The position numbers and the translations under genes were made by a program. This document shows, piece after piece, positions 39,308 to 47,546 of a stretch of 64,000 bases of DNA (position 1 is its first letter; each line of letters opens with the position of its first letter). Origin of the DNA: Streptomyces justiciae (GTDB taxonomy: Bacteria > Actinomycetota > Actinomycetes > Streptomycetales > Streptomycetaceae); the NCBI RefSeq assembly GCF_015163075.1, contig NZ_JADDXU010000002.1, forward strand, positions 124,001-188,000, written 5' to 3'. The notes beneath the pieces are model-generated. The model made no database searches, was not told the origin of the DNA, and saw only the letters and a program-made list of their open reading frames with translations.

Positions 39308-41494
39308 TCACGGATAGCTCACCAGGTTGGCCACGTTCGTCGAGGAGTTGGACGGGCCGCCCCGGTCGTTGATCACGTGCCGGATCGTCCCGGTGCCGCC
39401 GAGCGAGACGGTCACCATGTTCTGGAAGCGCACGTTCGGGGTGTTGGGGACCTCGAAGGCGTGCTCGGCGGTGACGCTCGGGTTGACGTTGAAGTAGCAG
39501 TAGCTGCCGAGTCCGTAGGCCTGGTGGCTGGTGACCGAGTTCGCGACCTTGTAGGCGGCGTAGCCCTGCGTGGAGCCGTTCATCCAGGACGCCTGGTTGG
39601 GCGGGTCGTAGGGCATCTCGTTCTGGTAGAAGTACGTCCGGCCGCCGTTGCCGTTCCAGACGGTCTGGTGCTTCTGGTAGTGCTCGACGAACAGGCCGTA
39701 CATGGTGACGTCGTCGCCGTTGACGACCAGCCCGGTGTCGGCGGTGTTGGTGGTCCAGCCGACGCCGGTGCCGTGGTCGGCGCGCCAGATCCACATGTGG
39801 TCGCCGATGACGTCGTCGCTGTTGACGACGAGGCTGGTGGTGGCCTTGCCCACGGCAGCGCCGCCGACGCGGAAGTAGACGTCGTGCAGCGAGGTCGGGT
39901 CGGCCGCGTGGTCGGCGGCGGCGCCGGACGGGCCGATCTCCACCAGCGTCTGGGAGTTGGTGGTGCCGGCGTCGAAGAGGAGGCCCGCGAGCTTCACTCC
40001 GTCGACGTCGGCGACCGTCATGGCGGTGACGCCGTTGTCGGGGACGAAGGTGGCGAGTCCGAGGCCGAGCACGACGGTGTCGGGGCGGGTCACGCGCAGG
40101 GTCTGGTCGAGGTGGTAGACGCCGGGGGTGACCAGGAGGTTCTTCCCTTCGGCCAGCGCCGAGTTGATCTGCGCCGCGGTCGCGCCCGGCTTGACGACGT
40201 AGAACTGGTCGATGCCGAGCGAGGTGCCCGGGGCGTTGCCGCTCGCCCAGCTGGTCGCCGAGGAGTTGGTCCGCATGCCGGGCACGAACACCTTGTAGGC
40301 GCCCGCGCCGTCGACGTACAGGAAGGGCTTCTCGCGGACGGTCGGTGTCTGGTTCACCGTGGTGTAGGGCGGGTTGGGGAAGCTGTTGCCCGGGACGCCC
40401 TGGCTGCCGACGAACACCATGTTCCAGTTGGAACCGGTCCAGCTGCCGAGCTGGGAGTTGCGGGTGAGCCACTGCTGCTGGGTGCCGGAGCGGACCTGGC
40501 CGTCGATCTTGCTGTCGGCCATGAAGCCGCCGCTGGACCAACCGCCGTCACTCAGCTCCAAGTTGCCGCGCACATGCATGCGCCGGTACCCGGAGGCCTG
40601 CGAGACCGCCCAACGGTCCGTGCCGCCCGTCGGGTTGACGGACAGGTTCTCGGCGCCGCGCCAGAAGTTCTGGGTGGCGTTCTGCGGCGGGAACCAGTCG
40701 GCCTCCACATGGACGGCCCCGTTGATCGTGACCGAGTCGGGCGACTGCCCGAGCCCCAACACCTGGGTGTAGAAGCCGACGTTGACGTCGTTGCTGTAGG
40801 TGCCGGGCTTGAACATCACGGCGTAGCGCTGGGCGCCGAACTGGTTGGTCTCCTGCTGCTGGAAGATCTGGTTCAGGCGGCTCTGGATCGTGGACGACGG
40901 CATCGAGGGGTCGAAGACGACCACGTTCGGACCGAGGTCGACGTCGCCGGGCGCGGTGCTCACGGGTGCGACCTCGAAGCGCTGGGCGCCCGTGCCGTTG
41001 CAGGTGTATTGCACGAGTTGGACGCTGTCGGCCGTGGACGCGGCGGGGACGTCGAGGCATTTGCCGCTGTTGCGGTTGACGAAGTGGTAGGCGCCGCCGC
41101 CCTCGTCGACCGGCAGCCACTGCTGGTTGGCGCCGCCGCCGTAGGTCCACAGGTGCACGGCCGCGTTGTCGGCGGTGGACACGTCGCTGACGTCGGCGAC
41201 CTGCTGGGCGTCGTTGCGGTTGTTGATCCGGACGTAGCCGTCGCCGGTGGCGGTGAAGCTCCACTGCTGGGCGGTGGTGTTGTTGCAGGCGTACTGCTGG
41301 ACGGCGGTGCCGTTGACGGTGGCCGCCGAGCGGGCGTCCAGGCACTTGCCGCTGCCGGCGTTGACGACCGTGGCCCAGCCGGTGGGCAGGGCGGCGGCCG
41401 CTGCCTCGGCGGGCTGGAGGCCGGTGAGGATCGAGGCGGCGAGGGCGGCGGCCACACCGGTTGCGGCGATACGAGGTCTGGGGAGTCGGAGCAC
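39308..41494 (-). CDS. Secreted ricin-B-lectin plus parallel beta-helix protein
   Basis: This 728-residue secreted protein has a signal peptide (residues 1-32, ATGVAAALAASILTG, cleaved near AEAAAA). A ricin-type lectin domain follows (about 35-175), with repeated SGKCLDARS, NGTAVQQYACN and QQWSFTATG, plus GKCLDVPAAS and VQLVQYTCNG. The large C-terminal part (about 190-728) shows beta-helix periodicity: VVFDPSMPSSTIQSRL, NVGFYTQVLGLGQSPDSVTING, VVLGLGLATFVPDNG and NGDDVTMYGLFVEHYQKHQTVWNG. It resembles GH55/GH87-type glucanase scaffolds often mislabelled adenylyl cyclase. The start is GTG 41494, with AGGAGATGAC upstream. Likely role: polysaccharide degradation. A strong promoter and a DasR-like site lie upstream. 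Confidence 0.82.
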   Translation of the reverse strand: MLRLPRPRIAATGVAAALAASILTGLQPAEAAAAALPTGWATVVNAGSGKCLDARSAATVNGTAVQQYACNNTTAQQWSFTATGDGYVRINNRNDAQQVADVSDVSTADNAAVHLWTYGGGANQQWLPVDEGGGAYHFVNRNSGKCLDVPAASTADSVQLVQYTCNGTGAQRFEVAPVSTAPGDVDLGPNVVVFDPSMPSSTIQSRLNQIFQQQETNQFGAQRYAVMFKPGTYSNDVNVGFYTQVLGLGQSPDSVTINGAVHVEADWFPPQNATQNFWRGAENLSVNPTGGTDRWAVSQASGYRRMHVRGNLELSDGGWSSGGFMADSKIDGQVRSGTQQQWLTRNSQLGSWTGSNWNMVFVGSQGVPGNSFPNPPYTTVNQTPTVREKPFLYVDGAGAYKVFVPGMRTNSSATSWASGNAPGTSLGIDQFYVVKPGATAAQINSALAEGKNLLVTPGVYHLDQTLRVTRPDTVVLGLGLATFVPDNGVTAMTVADVDGVKLAGLLFDAGTTNSQTLVEIGPSGAAADHAADPTSLHDVYFRVGGAAVGKATTSLVVNSDDVIGDHMWIWRADHGTGVGWTTNTADTGLVVNGDDVTMYGLFVEHYQKHQTVWNGNGGRTYFYQNEMPYDPPNQASWMNGSTQGYAAYKVANSVTSHQAYGLGSYCYFNVNPSVTAEHAFEVPNTPNVRFQNMVTVSLGGTGTIRHVINDRGGPSNSSTNVANLVSYP

Positions 41495-41557
41495 GTCATC
41501 TCCTGCGCCGGCGCGGCGGCGTGAAGTGGGGGGCGGGGAGGCTTAGTTCACTGCGTG

Positions 41558-41586
41558 ATTTAAGAAGTGAGAGATGGACATGTCAA
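41558..41586 (-). promoter_or_regulatory. Vegetative-type promoter of the beta-helix gene
   Basis: On the minus strand TTGACA (41581-41586), a 17-base spacer and TTAAAT (41558-41563) form a near-consensus sigma-70-type promoter. This is the best -10/-35 match seen in the window. The predicted start near 41551 leaves a leader of about 57 bases before the GTG at 41494. Confidence 0.7.
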
Positions 41587-41591
41587 GAGTT

Positions 41592-41605
41592 TGGTATGGA
41601 CCAGT
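41592..41605. promoter_or_regulatory. DasR-like site above the beta-helix promoter
   Basis: TGGTATGGACCAGT, read on the minus strand as ACTGGTCCATACCA, matches the dre consensus ACTGGTCTAGACCA at 12 of 14 bases. It lies 5 bp upstream of the -35 hexamer. DasR is the GntR-family N-acetylglucosamine/chitin regulator of Streptomyces. The site also lies 115 bp upstream of dhaK. Confidence 0.4.
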
Positions 41606-41720
41606 TGCCGACGCGGGGGGACACAACGGGCCGCACCGGTCGCCCGTCGTGACCTTCGCTGCCGCACGTTCGATACTGCATGCATCAGGTATCCCGTTCA
41701 CGTTCGGCCAGGAGGTACCC

Positions 41721-42713
41721 ATGCGGATGCTCATCAACGTCCCCGAGACCGTCGTCGCGGACGCGCTGCGCGGACTGGCGGCAGCCCATCCCGAACTCAC
41801 CGTCGACGTGGAGAACCGGGTGATCGTACGGCGGGACGCCCCCGTGGCCGGGAAGGTGGGCCTGGTCTCCGGCGGTGGTTCCGGGCACGAGCCGCTGCAC
41901 GGCGGGTTCGTGGGCCCCGGCATGCTCTCGGCGGCCTGCCCCGGCGAGGTGTTCACCTCTCCCGTGCCCGACCAGATGGTGCGGGCGGCGGCGGCCGTGG
42001 ACAGCGGCGCCGGCGTGCTGTTCATCGTGAAGAACTACACCGGCGACGTCCTCAACTTCGACATGGCCGCCGAACTCGCCGAGGACGAGGGCATCCAGGT
42101 GGCGAAGGTCCTCGTCAACGACGACGTGGCCGTCACCGACAGCCTCTACACCGCCGGCCGGCGCGGCACCGGCGCCACCCTCTTCGTCGAGAAGATCGCC
42201 GGAGCCGCCGCCGACGAGGGGCAGCCGCTGGAGCGCGTGGAGTCGATCGCCCGTCAGGTCAACGAGAACTCCCGCAGTTTCGGCGTCGCGCTGAGCGCCT
42301 GCACCACGTACGCCAAGGGCAGCCCCACCTTCGACCTGCCGGACGGGGAACTGGAACTGGGCATCGGCATCCACGGCGAACCGGGCCGGGAGCGGCGGGC
42401 GATGATGACCTCGCGCGAGATCGCCGACTTCGCGGTCAACGCGATCCTGGACGACATGAGCCCGCGCAACCCGGTCCTGCTGCTGGTCAACGGCATGGGC
42501 GCGACCCCGCTCCTGGAGCTGTACGGATTCAACGCCGAGGTGCAGCGGGCGCTGGACGAACGCGGTGTAGCCGTCGCCCGCACCCTCGTCGGCAACTACG
42601 TCACCTCCCTCGACATGGCGGGCGCCTCGGTCACCCTGTGCCAGATCGACGAGGAGACGCTGCGGTTGTGGGACGCGCCGGTGAAGACCGCGGGGCTGCG
42701 CTGGGGCATGTGA
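41721..42713 (+). CDS. dhaK: Dihydroxyacetone kinase subunit DhaK (PTS-type)
   Basis: This 330-residue subunit binds dihydroxyacetone covalently. It has the GLVSGGGSGHEPLHGGFVGPGMLSAACPGEVF block (48-78), the VKNYTGDVLNFDMAAELA segment near 103 and the substrate histidine His218 in GIGIHGEPGR, where the hemiaminal forms. ATG 41721 follows AGGAGG with a 5-base gap. It is the first gene of a dhaKLM operon. Phosphate comes from DhaM via DhaL-bound ADP, so the sugar ends as dihydroxyacetone phosphate for glycolysis. The length equals that of other PTS-type DhaK subunits, about 330-356 residues. Confidence 0.95.
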   Translation: MRMLINVPETVVADALRGLAAAHPELTVDVENRVIVRRDAPVAGKVGLVSGGGSGHEPLHGGFVGPGMLSAACPGEVFTSPVPDQMVRAAAAVDSGAGVLFIVKNYTGDVLNFDMAAELAEDEGIQVAKVLVNDDVAVTDSLYTAGRRGTGATLFVEKIAGAAADEGQPLERVESIARQVNENSRSFGVALSACTTYAKGSPTFDLPDGELELGIGIHGEPGRERRAMMTSREIADFAVNAILDDMSPRNPVLLLVNGMGATPLLELYGFNAEVQRALDERGVAVARTLVGNYVTSLDMAGASVTLCQIDEETLRLWDAPVKTAGLRWGM

Positions 42714-42751
42714 GCGTCACCGTCAACCGACCTACCACGCAAGGAGATCCA

Positions 42752-43351
42752 GTGCTCGACGCCGACTTCTTCCGCCGTTGGATGACGGCGACCGCCGCGT
42801 CCGTGGACCGTGAGGCGGAACGGCTCACCGCCCTCGACTCCCCCATCGGCGACGCCGACCACGGCAGCAACCTCCAGCGCGGGTTCCACGCCGTCACGGC
42901 CGTACTGGAGAAGGAGGCCCCGGCGACCCCAGGTGCGGTGCTCATCCTCGCCGGACGGCAGCTGATCTCCACGGTCGGCGGGGCGTCGGGGCCGCTGTAC
43001 GGCACGCTGCTGCGGCGCACCGGCAAGGCGCTCGGGGACGATGCGGAGGTGAGTGAGGGGCAGTTCGCCGAGGCGTTCCGTGCGGGGGTGGACGCCGTCA
43101 TGGCCCTGGGCGGGGCGGCACCCGGCGACAAGACCATGATCGACGCACTGGTGCCGGCCGTGGACGCGCTCGGCGACGGGTTCGGCGCCGCGCGGGCCGC
43201 CGCGGAGGAGGGCGCCCTGGCGACGACACCGCTCCAGGCCCGCAAGGGCCGGGCGAGCTATCTGGGCGAGCGCAGCATCGGGCACCAGGACCCGGGCGCC
43301 ACGTCATCGTCGTTGCTGGTCGCGGCGCTCGCGGAGGCGAACGGTGAGTGA
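42752..43351 (+). CDS. dhaL: Dihydroxyacetone kinase ADP-binding subunit DhaL
   Basis: This 199-residue subunit starts at GTG 42752 after AAGGAGAT. It contains the magnesium/ADP-binding aspartates in SPIGDADHGSNLQRGF, then AGRQLISTVGGASGPLYGTLLRR, GDKTMIDALVPAV, and the terminal ARKGRASYLGERSIGHQDPGATSS. In PTS-type systems DhaL keeps a tightly bound ADP that is phosphorylated by DhaM and passes phosphate to dihydroxyacetone on DhaK. It lies 38 bp after dhaK and overlaps dhaM by 8 bp. Confidence 0.95.
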   Translation: MLDADFFRRWMTATAASVDREAERLTALDSPIGDADHGSNLQRGFHAVTAVLEKEAPATPGAVLILAGRQLISTVGGASGPLYGTLLRRTGKALGDDAEVSEGQFAEAFRAGVDAVMALGGAAPGDKTMIDALVPAVDALGDGFGAARAAAEEGALATTPLQARKGRASYLGERSIGHQDPGATSSSLLVAALAEANGE

Positions 43352-43754
43352 CGGCAAGCTCGTCGGGATCGTGCTGGTCTCGCACAGCGCGGCGGTGGCC
43401 GCGTCGGTGGCGGAGTTGGCCAAGGGCCTGGCCGGGGGTGGCGTGGACGTTCCCGTCGCGCCGGCGGGCGGCACCGAGGGCGGCGGGTTCGGCACCAGCT
43501 CCGAGCTGATCGCCGCGGCCGCCGCTTCGGTGGACCGGGGCGCGGGCGTCGCCGTCCTCACCGACCTCGGCAGTGCTGTCCTCACCGTGAAGGCCCTGCT
43601 CGCGGAGGGCGACGAACTCCCCGACGGCACCCGCCTGGTGGACGCGCCGTTCGTCGAGGGCGCCATCGCCGCCGTCGTCACCGCGTCGACGGGCGCCGAC
43701 CTGGCAGCTGTGGAGGCGGCGGCAGCGGAGGCCTACACGTACCGCAAGGTCTGA
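43344..43754 (+). CDS. dhaM: Dihydroxyacetone kinase phosphotransfer subunit DhaM (EIIA-Man-like)
   Basis: This 136-residue protein is a single EIIA-Man-like domain with the phosphorylated histidine His14 in VGIVLVSHSAA. GTEGGGFGTSSELI and VLTDLGSAVLTVKALL follow in the usual order. Unlike E. coli DhaM it has no HPr or EI domains, as in other Gram-positive members; phosphate must come from the general PTS HPr. It starts at GTG 43344 inside the end of dhaL, so translation is coupled. The convergent TetR gene ends 11 bp away. Confidence 0.94.
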   Translation: MSDGKLVGIVLVSHSAAVAASVAELAKGLAGGGVDVPVAPAGGTEGGGFGTSSELIAAAAASVDRGAGVAVLTDLGSAVLTVKALLAEGDELPDGTRLVDAPFVEGAIAAVVTASTGADLAAVEAAAAEAYTYRKV

Positions 43755-43765
43755 GAGAGACCCCT

Positions 43766-44404
43766 CTAGGAGAGCCCCCGCGCCGCGACGGCGAGGGCCG
43801 AGCGCATGGTGTCCGCCAGCTCGGCCTCCGCCCTCGCGGCGTCCGTCTCCTCGCCCTCGACGCGCCAGGCGTAGTGCTCCACCGCCGCGCGCAGGGCCGC
43901 GTTGAACATCGCCGCCTGGATCGTGGGCCGCAGGTCGTCCGCGGGCAGCCCGGCCCGCTCGCCGAGGGCACGGGCGAACGCCGGCTCGGCCTCGTCGTAC
44001 GTCTGGAGCCAGATCGCGCGCAGGCCGGGTTCGGTGCGGGTCAGTCGTACGAGCGCCCCGACCGTCGCCCGCTCCGGGCCGGCGACGAAGGCGGGGTCGG
44101 TCGCGAGCCAGCGGTCGAAGAGGCGGTCCAGGGGCTGGCCCGGGCGCCACTCCCGCAGACAGTCGGCGATCACGTCGATGCCGGCCGAGAACAGCGGCCG
44201 TACACAGCTCTCCTTGCTCGGGAAGTAGCGCCAGACGGTGCGGGCGGAGACGCCGACCGCCTGGCCGATCTGTTCGCCGGTGGTGGCCGCGACGCCTTGC
44301 CTCACGAACAGGTCCACCGCGGCCCGGGCGATCTCCAGCCGGATCTCGGCCCTGCGCTCCTCGGTGAGCGGCGGTCGTCCCGTGCGTCCGCGGGCTGCGG
44401 TCAT
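43766..44404 (-). CDS. TetR-family regulator
   Basis: This 212-residue repressor starts at ATG 44404, with GGAGG 5 bases upstream. The N-terminal HTH reads EIARAAVDLFVRQGVAATTGEQIGQAVGVSARTVWRYFPSKESC (residues about 22-66, split by the turn). The rest is a helical ligand domain with RLFDRWLATDPAFVAG and FARALGERAGLPADD. It is divergent from the SDR gene, and a 31-bp inverted repeat at 44450-44480 lies between them, the likely operator. It probably represses itself and the dehydrogenase, and is released by that enzyme's substrate. Confidence 0.9.
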   Translation of the reverse strand: MTAARGRTGRPPLTEERRAEIRLEIARAAVDLFVRQGVAATTGEQIGQAVGVSARTVWRYFPSKESCVRPLFSAGIDVIADCLREWRPGQPLDRLFDRWLATDPAFVAGPERATVGALVRLTRTEPGLRAIWLQTYDEAEPAFARALGERAGLPADDLRPTIQAAMFNAALRAAVEHYAWRVEGEETDAARAEAELADTMRSALAVAARGLS

Positions 44405-44449
44405 GTCGTCCTCCGGCTGGCGGTGATCGTCTTCCGGAATTCTCCACCA

Positions 44450-44480
44450 CGACTTTATGTCACTCACAGACATTAAGTCG
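44450..44480. promoter_or_regulatory. TetR operator between regulator and SDR gene
   Basis: CGACTTTATGTC (44450-44461) and GACATTAAGTCG (44469-44480) form an inverted repeat with one mismatch and a 7-base gap. It is the only AT-rich patch in this stretch and lies 46 bp from the regulator start and 77 bp from the SDR start. It is the natural operator for the adjacent TetR protein. Confidence 0.75.
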
Positions 44481-44557
44481 TAGAGTGAGGGCATCAAGGC
44501 ACACCGGGCGCGCCACGCTCGTACGTCGCCCTCGCACCGCACAGACAGGGAACCGCC

Positions 44558-45319
44558 ATGGCCACTGGACTCGACGGACGCAGCGTCATCGTCACCGGAG
44601 CGGGCTCGGGCATCGGGCGGGCCGCCGCCCTGGCCTTCGCCGCGGAGGGCTCGAAGGTCGTGGTGGCGGATCTCAACGCCGAGGCGGCGGAGAAGGTCGT
44701 GGGCGAGATCGAGGGGGCGGGCGGCACCGCGGTCGCCGTCACCGGCGACCTGAGCGAGCAGGCCGTCGTCGACCGCGTGACCGCGACCGCCGTGGAGCGC
44801 TTCGGGGGTGTGGACGTGCTGGTGAACAACGCCGGGATCATGGACAAGATGTCGGCGGCGGCGGACGTGAGCGACGCGGAGTGGGAGCGGGTCATCCGGG
44901 TCAACCTCACCGCGCCCTTCCTGCTCACCCGGGCCGTCCTGCCGCACATGCTCTCGGCGGGCAAGGGCGCCATCGTGAACACCGCGTCCGAGGCCGGGCT
45001 GCGGGGCAGCGCAGCGGGCGCCGCCTACACGGCCTCGAAGCACGGCGTCGTGGGCCTGACCAAGAACCTGGCCGTGATGTACCGCAACCAGGGCATCCGG
45101 GCCAACGCCATCGCCCCGGGCGGCACGGCGACGGGGATCGCCGTCGACGTCGACCGCGAGGCCCACGGCCCGCAGGCGCTGGGCCCCTACTTCGGCAACG
45201 TCGGCCGCGTCTCCGAGCCCGAGGAGCAGGCCGCCGCGATCGTGTTCCTCGCCTCGGACGCGGCGAGCAACATCAACGGCGTGGTACTGCCCGTGGACAA
45301 CGGCTGGTCGGCGGTCTGA
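44558..45319 (+). CDS. Short-chain dehydrogenase/reductase
   Basis: This 253-residue classical SDR has the cofactor motif TGAGSGIG at 13-20, VLVNNAGIMD near 90, catalytic Ser near NTASEAGLRGS and the YTASKHG motif (Tyr and Lys four apart) near 155. VVADLNAEAA after the second strand has an acidic residue that favours NAD(H) over NADP(H). The C-terminal end FLASDAASNINGVVLPVDNGWSAV is typical of 3-oxoacyl reductase/glucose dehydrogenase-like SDRs. Substrate is unknown. It is divergent from a TetR regulator with an operator-like repeat between them. Confidence 0.92.
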   Translation: MATGLDGRSVIVTGAGSGIGRAAALAFAAEGSKVVVADLNAEAAEKVVGEIEGAGGTAVAVTGDLSEQAVVDRVTATAVERFGGVDVLVNNAGIMDKMSAAADVSDAEWERVIRVNLTAPFLLTRAVLPHMLSAGKGAIVNTASEAGLRGSAAGAAYTASKHGVVGLTKNLAVMYRNQGIRANAIAPGGTATGIAVDVDREAHGPQALGPYFGNVGRVSEPEEQAAAIVFLASDAASNINGVVLPVDNGWSAV

Positions 45320-45334
45320 CCGAGCCGCGCGGGG

Positions 45335-46030
45335 TCATCGTCCGCGGACGAACAACCGCGCCAGCCGCTCCCCCGTGGCGATCGCGGCGGCGTGGTCCTC
45401 GATGGGTTTGACCTGGGAGTCCTTGAAGACGATATAGGTCACCCCGGAGGGCGTGCCGCCGCCGTGGGGGTCGGGGCGGATGCCGAGGGCCTTGGCGCTC
45501 GCGTAGGAGGCCTCGCCGATGATGCCGCGGGGGCCCACGTCGCCGACGACCGCGTACTGCACGCGGTCCTTGTAGATCACCGCCGCGACCGAGCCGCCCC
45601 GGATGCCGCCGGCGCGGTAGTCCCAGACGCGGCTCGGGGTGGGCACCACGATGTACGGCAGGCGTTCGGCGCTCAGGTAGCGGCCGTCGGCCTGCTGGTA
45701 GGCGGTGGCGGCGGAGAACAGCGGGTCGGTGCGCCGGTTGCAGTACCGGCCGGGCCGGCCGTCGCAGTCGATGTCCATGTCGGCCTTCCAGAACACGGCC
45801 TCGTCGGTGCCGCAGACCGGGACGGTGGCGGGCAGGCCGTCGTCGGTGGCGTACCGGCCCCGGGAGACGGGGGCGCAGTCACGCACCTTGGCCAGCAGGT
45901 CGGCGGCCCGGACGTCGCCCTCGTGGCGCACCACCGACTCCCGGAAGGCGAGGGGCTCGACGGCGGGCGACGTCGTCGGGGCGAGCAGGGCGACGCCTGC
46001 CGCGGCCAGCGTCAGCGACTGGACACGCAC
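45335..46030 (-). CDS. Secreted GH75 chitosanase
   Basis: This 231-residue protein starts at GTG 46030, with AGGAGAGGG 9 bases upstream. The signal peptide (VRVQSLTLAAAGVALLAPTTSPA) is followed by the GH75 domain: VCGTDEAVFWKADMDIDCDGRPG near 83-105, CNRRTDPLFSAATAYQQADG, RLPYIVVPTPSRVWDY, VAAVIYKDRVQYAVVGDVGPRGIIGEAS and GVTYIVFKDSQVKPIE. The DMDIDCDG acidic cluster and the D in VVGDVGP hold the catalytic and structural residues of the family. It would cut chitosan outside the cell. It ends 15 bp from the SDR gene and has a long upstream region with a DasR-like palindrome. Confidence 0.9.
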   Translation of the reverse strand: MRVQSLTLAAAGVALLAPTTSPAVEPLAFRESVVRHEGDVRAADLLAKVRDCAPVSRGRYATDDGLPATVPVCGTDEAVFWKADMDIDCDGRPGRYCNRRTDPLFSAATAYQQADGRYLSAERLPYIVVPTPSRVWDYRAGGIRGGSVAAVIYKDRVQYAVVGDVGPRGIIGEASYASAKALGIRPDPHGGGTPSGVTYIVFKDSQVKPIEDHAAAIATGERLARLFVRGR

Positions 46031-46407
46031 GATAAGGAACCCTCTCCTGGGGGACACTGACGGACACTCAGCCCAATCTGGTGCCGTATCGCAGACCCGG
46101 CCACCCTGAGGGGGCCGGACGGGGGCGTGTGCATGTCCGCCCGAACTTCCGACAGGGGCCGGGCGCCTGAGCCTGCGTCGGCTCCGGCTGCCCGGCCGCC
46201 CGCGTCCGGCGCGGGGACAGCGACGACAGCGGCCCGCGCCAACGGCATGAACTCCCGAGCCCTCGAAGGGAGTTCGCCGTGAGGTGGTTCAGCATACGTA
46301 ACCGTCCGCCGCGTTCACCAATACCGCCCTCTTGATGCGACCACGACAGCAGCTGCATAGTGAGTGACGCCCCATTGGTCCGGACCATTAGCTCGGGAGG
46401 CGGACTC
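46031..46407. other. 377-bp divergent intergenic region
   Basis: This is the longest gap between genes in the window, lying between the chitosanase and the FnIII lipoprotein gene. I see no convincing small gene: the frames on both strands are open but poor in codon bias and lack ribosome sites. It contains an AT-richer stretch around 46288-46330 and the palindrome at 46374-46389. It most likely holds the two promoters and their control sites. Confidence 0.6.
46374..46389. promoter_or_regulatory. DasR-like palindrome upstream of FnIII lipoprotein gene
   Basis: ATTGGTCCGGACCATT contains the perfect 12-bp palindrome TGGTCCGGACCA and agrees with the dre consensus ACTGGTCTAGACCACT at 12 of 16 bases. 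It lies 19 bp before the FnIII gene start and in the shared upstream region of the divergent chitosanase. Chitin/chitosan-related genes are the usual DasR targets. Confidence 0.5.
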
Positions 46408-47379
46408 GTGCGACGCCTTGCCGCCCTCTGCGCGGCGCTCCTGCTGCTCGCGGGCTGCGGCTGGGGCGGCGCCGAGGCCGACGAGGGCAGGCTCCCCGGC
46501 GCGCCGACGGGCGTCACGGCCGCGGCCGGCAGCGCGACCAGCGTGCATGTGATGTGGAGCGCGGTGTCGGCGGCGGACGGCATCGACGGCTACGAGGTGT
46601 ATCGCGGCACCACGAAGGTGCGGGACGTGCCGGGTTCCGAGCACATGGTGGACGTCTCCAGGCTCAGGCCGTCCACCAGCTATGTGTTCACCGTGCGGGC
46701 CCGGGACACCGCCGGACGGCTCGGCCCGCCCAGCCGCGAGGTCCGGGCCACGACCCCGGCGGCCACCCGGGCGGACGCCTCGGCACCGACCCGTCCGGGC
46801 CAGGTGACGGGCCGGGTGGTCGGCGGCCGGGCGGTGCAGCTGTCCTGGTCCGCGGCCTCGGACGACGTGGGTGTGGTGTCGTACGACATCCATCAGGGCG
46901 GCACGAAGATCCACAGTGTGGGCGGGAACCAGACGGCGACCGTGGTGACGGGGCTGCGCCCCGGCGTCCGCTACTCCTTCACCGTGCGGGCCCGCGACGC
47001 GGCCGACAACGTCTCCCCCGCGAGCGCCGTCGTCCGCCTCACCACCGCCCCTGGCACCGACGACGGGCGGGGCACGGCCCCCACCGACTTCCGCGCGGCG
47101 ACCCGGCGGGCCGACGACGGGGCGTACTACTTCGACCTCTCCTGGGTGCCGCCGCGCGCGGACGGTGTGATCACCGAGTACCAGATCCGGCTGGACGGAC
47201 GTCCGGCGACCTCGCTGGTGTACGGCGGGACGGCGCCCACCGGGCGGGCGACGTACAGCTTCTACGCGGGGCGGGACGCGGGTGCCCTCCACCGGTTGCG
47301 GGTGCGGGCCAGGCTGCCCGACGGCACCTGGGGCGGCTGGTCGCCGGAGCGGTCGGTCACCACCGGCGCCGGGCCCTGA
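46408..47379 (+). CDS. Fibronectin type III domain lipoprotein
   Basis: This 323-residue protein starts at GTG 46408, with GGGAGG 7 bases upstream. It has a lipoprotein signal with lipobox LLAGC (Cys17). Two clear FnIII domains follow: GAPTGVTAAAGSATSVHVMWSAVS to VFTVRARDTAGRLGPPS (about 35-120) and PGQVTGRVVGGRAVQLSWSAASDD to FTVRARDAADNVSPAS (about 130-215). A third, diverged one has FDLSWVPPRADGVITEYQIRLDG (about 235-320). There is no catalytic domain. It is probably an envelope-bound adhesin or polymer-binding protein. It shares its upstream region with the chitosanase and may be co-regulated. Confidence 0.85.
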   Translation: MRRLAALCAALLLLAGCGWGGAEADEGRLPGAPTGVTAAAGSATSVHVMWSAVSAADGIDGYEVYRGTTKVRDVPGSEHMVDVSRLRPSTSYVFTVRARDTAGRLGPPSREVRATTPAATRADASAPTRPGQVTGRVVGGRAVQLSWSAASDDVGVVSYDIHQGGTKIHSVGGNQTATVVTGLRPGVRYSFTVRARDAADNVSPASAVVRLTTAPGTDDGRGTAPTDFRAATRRADDGAYYFDLSWVPPRADGVITEYQIRLDGRPATSLVYGGTAPTGRATYSFYAGRDAGALHRLRVRARLPDGTWGGWSPERSVTTGAGP

Positions 47380-47546
47380 CGAGACGGCGTGCTTGCGCCG
47401 GACGAAGTAATCCGTCACCTGCCCGGGGGCGGTCCGCATGCGGGGCGGGCCGGGGGGACGTTGGCTGCCCCTGAGGCGCACGGGCCTTTTCCGATCCTCG
47501 GCGGCGCATGGGACGTACCGCCAACCGTGCCGCCGGAGGGCAGTCC

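Noticed and set aside
39377..41524. A 715-residue plus-strand frame opposite the beta-helix gene
   Set aside because: It is composed mostly of V, G, A, D and H runs, has no domain, and lies wholly within the real gene on the other strand.
46068..46583. Possible minus-strand gene in the gap before the FnIII lipoprotein
   Set aside because: It overlaps the signal-peptide region of the lipoprotein gene, has no ribosome site and is low in complexity.
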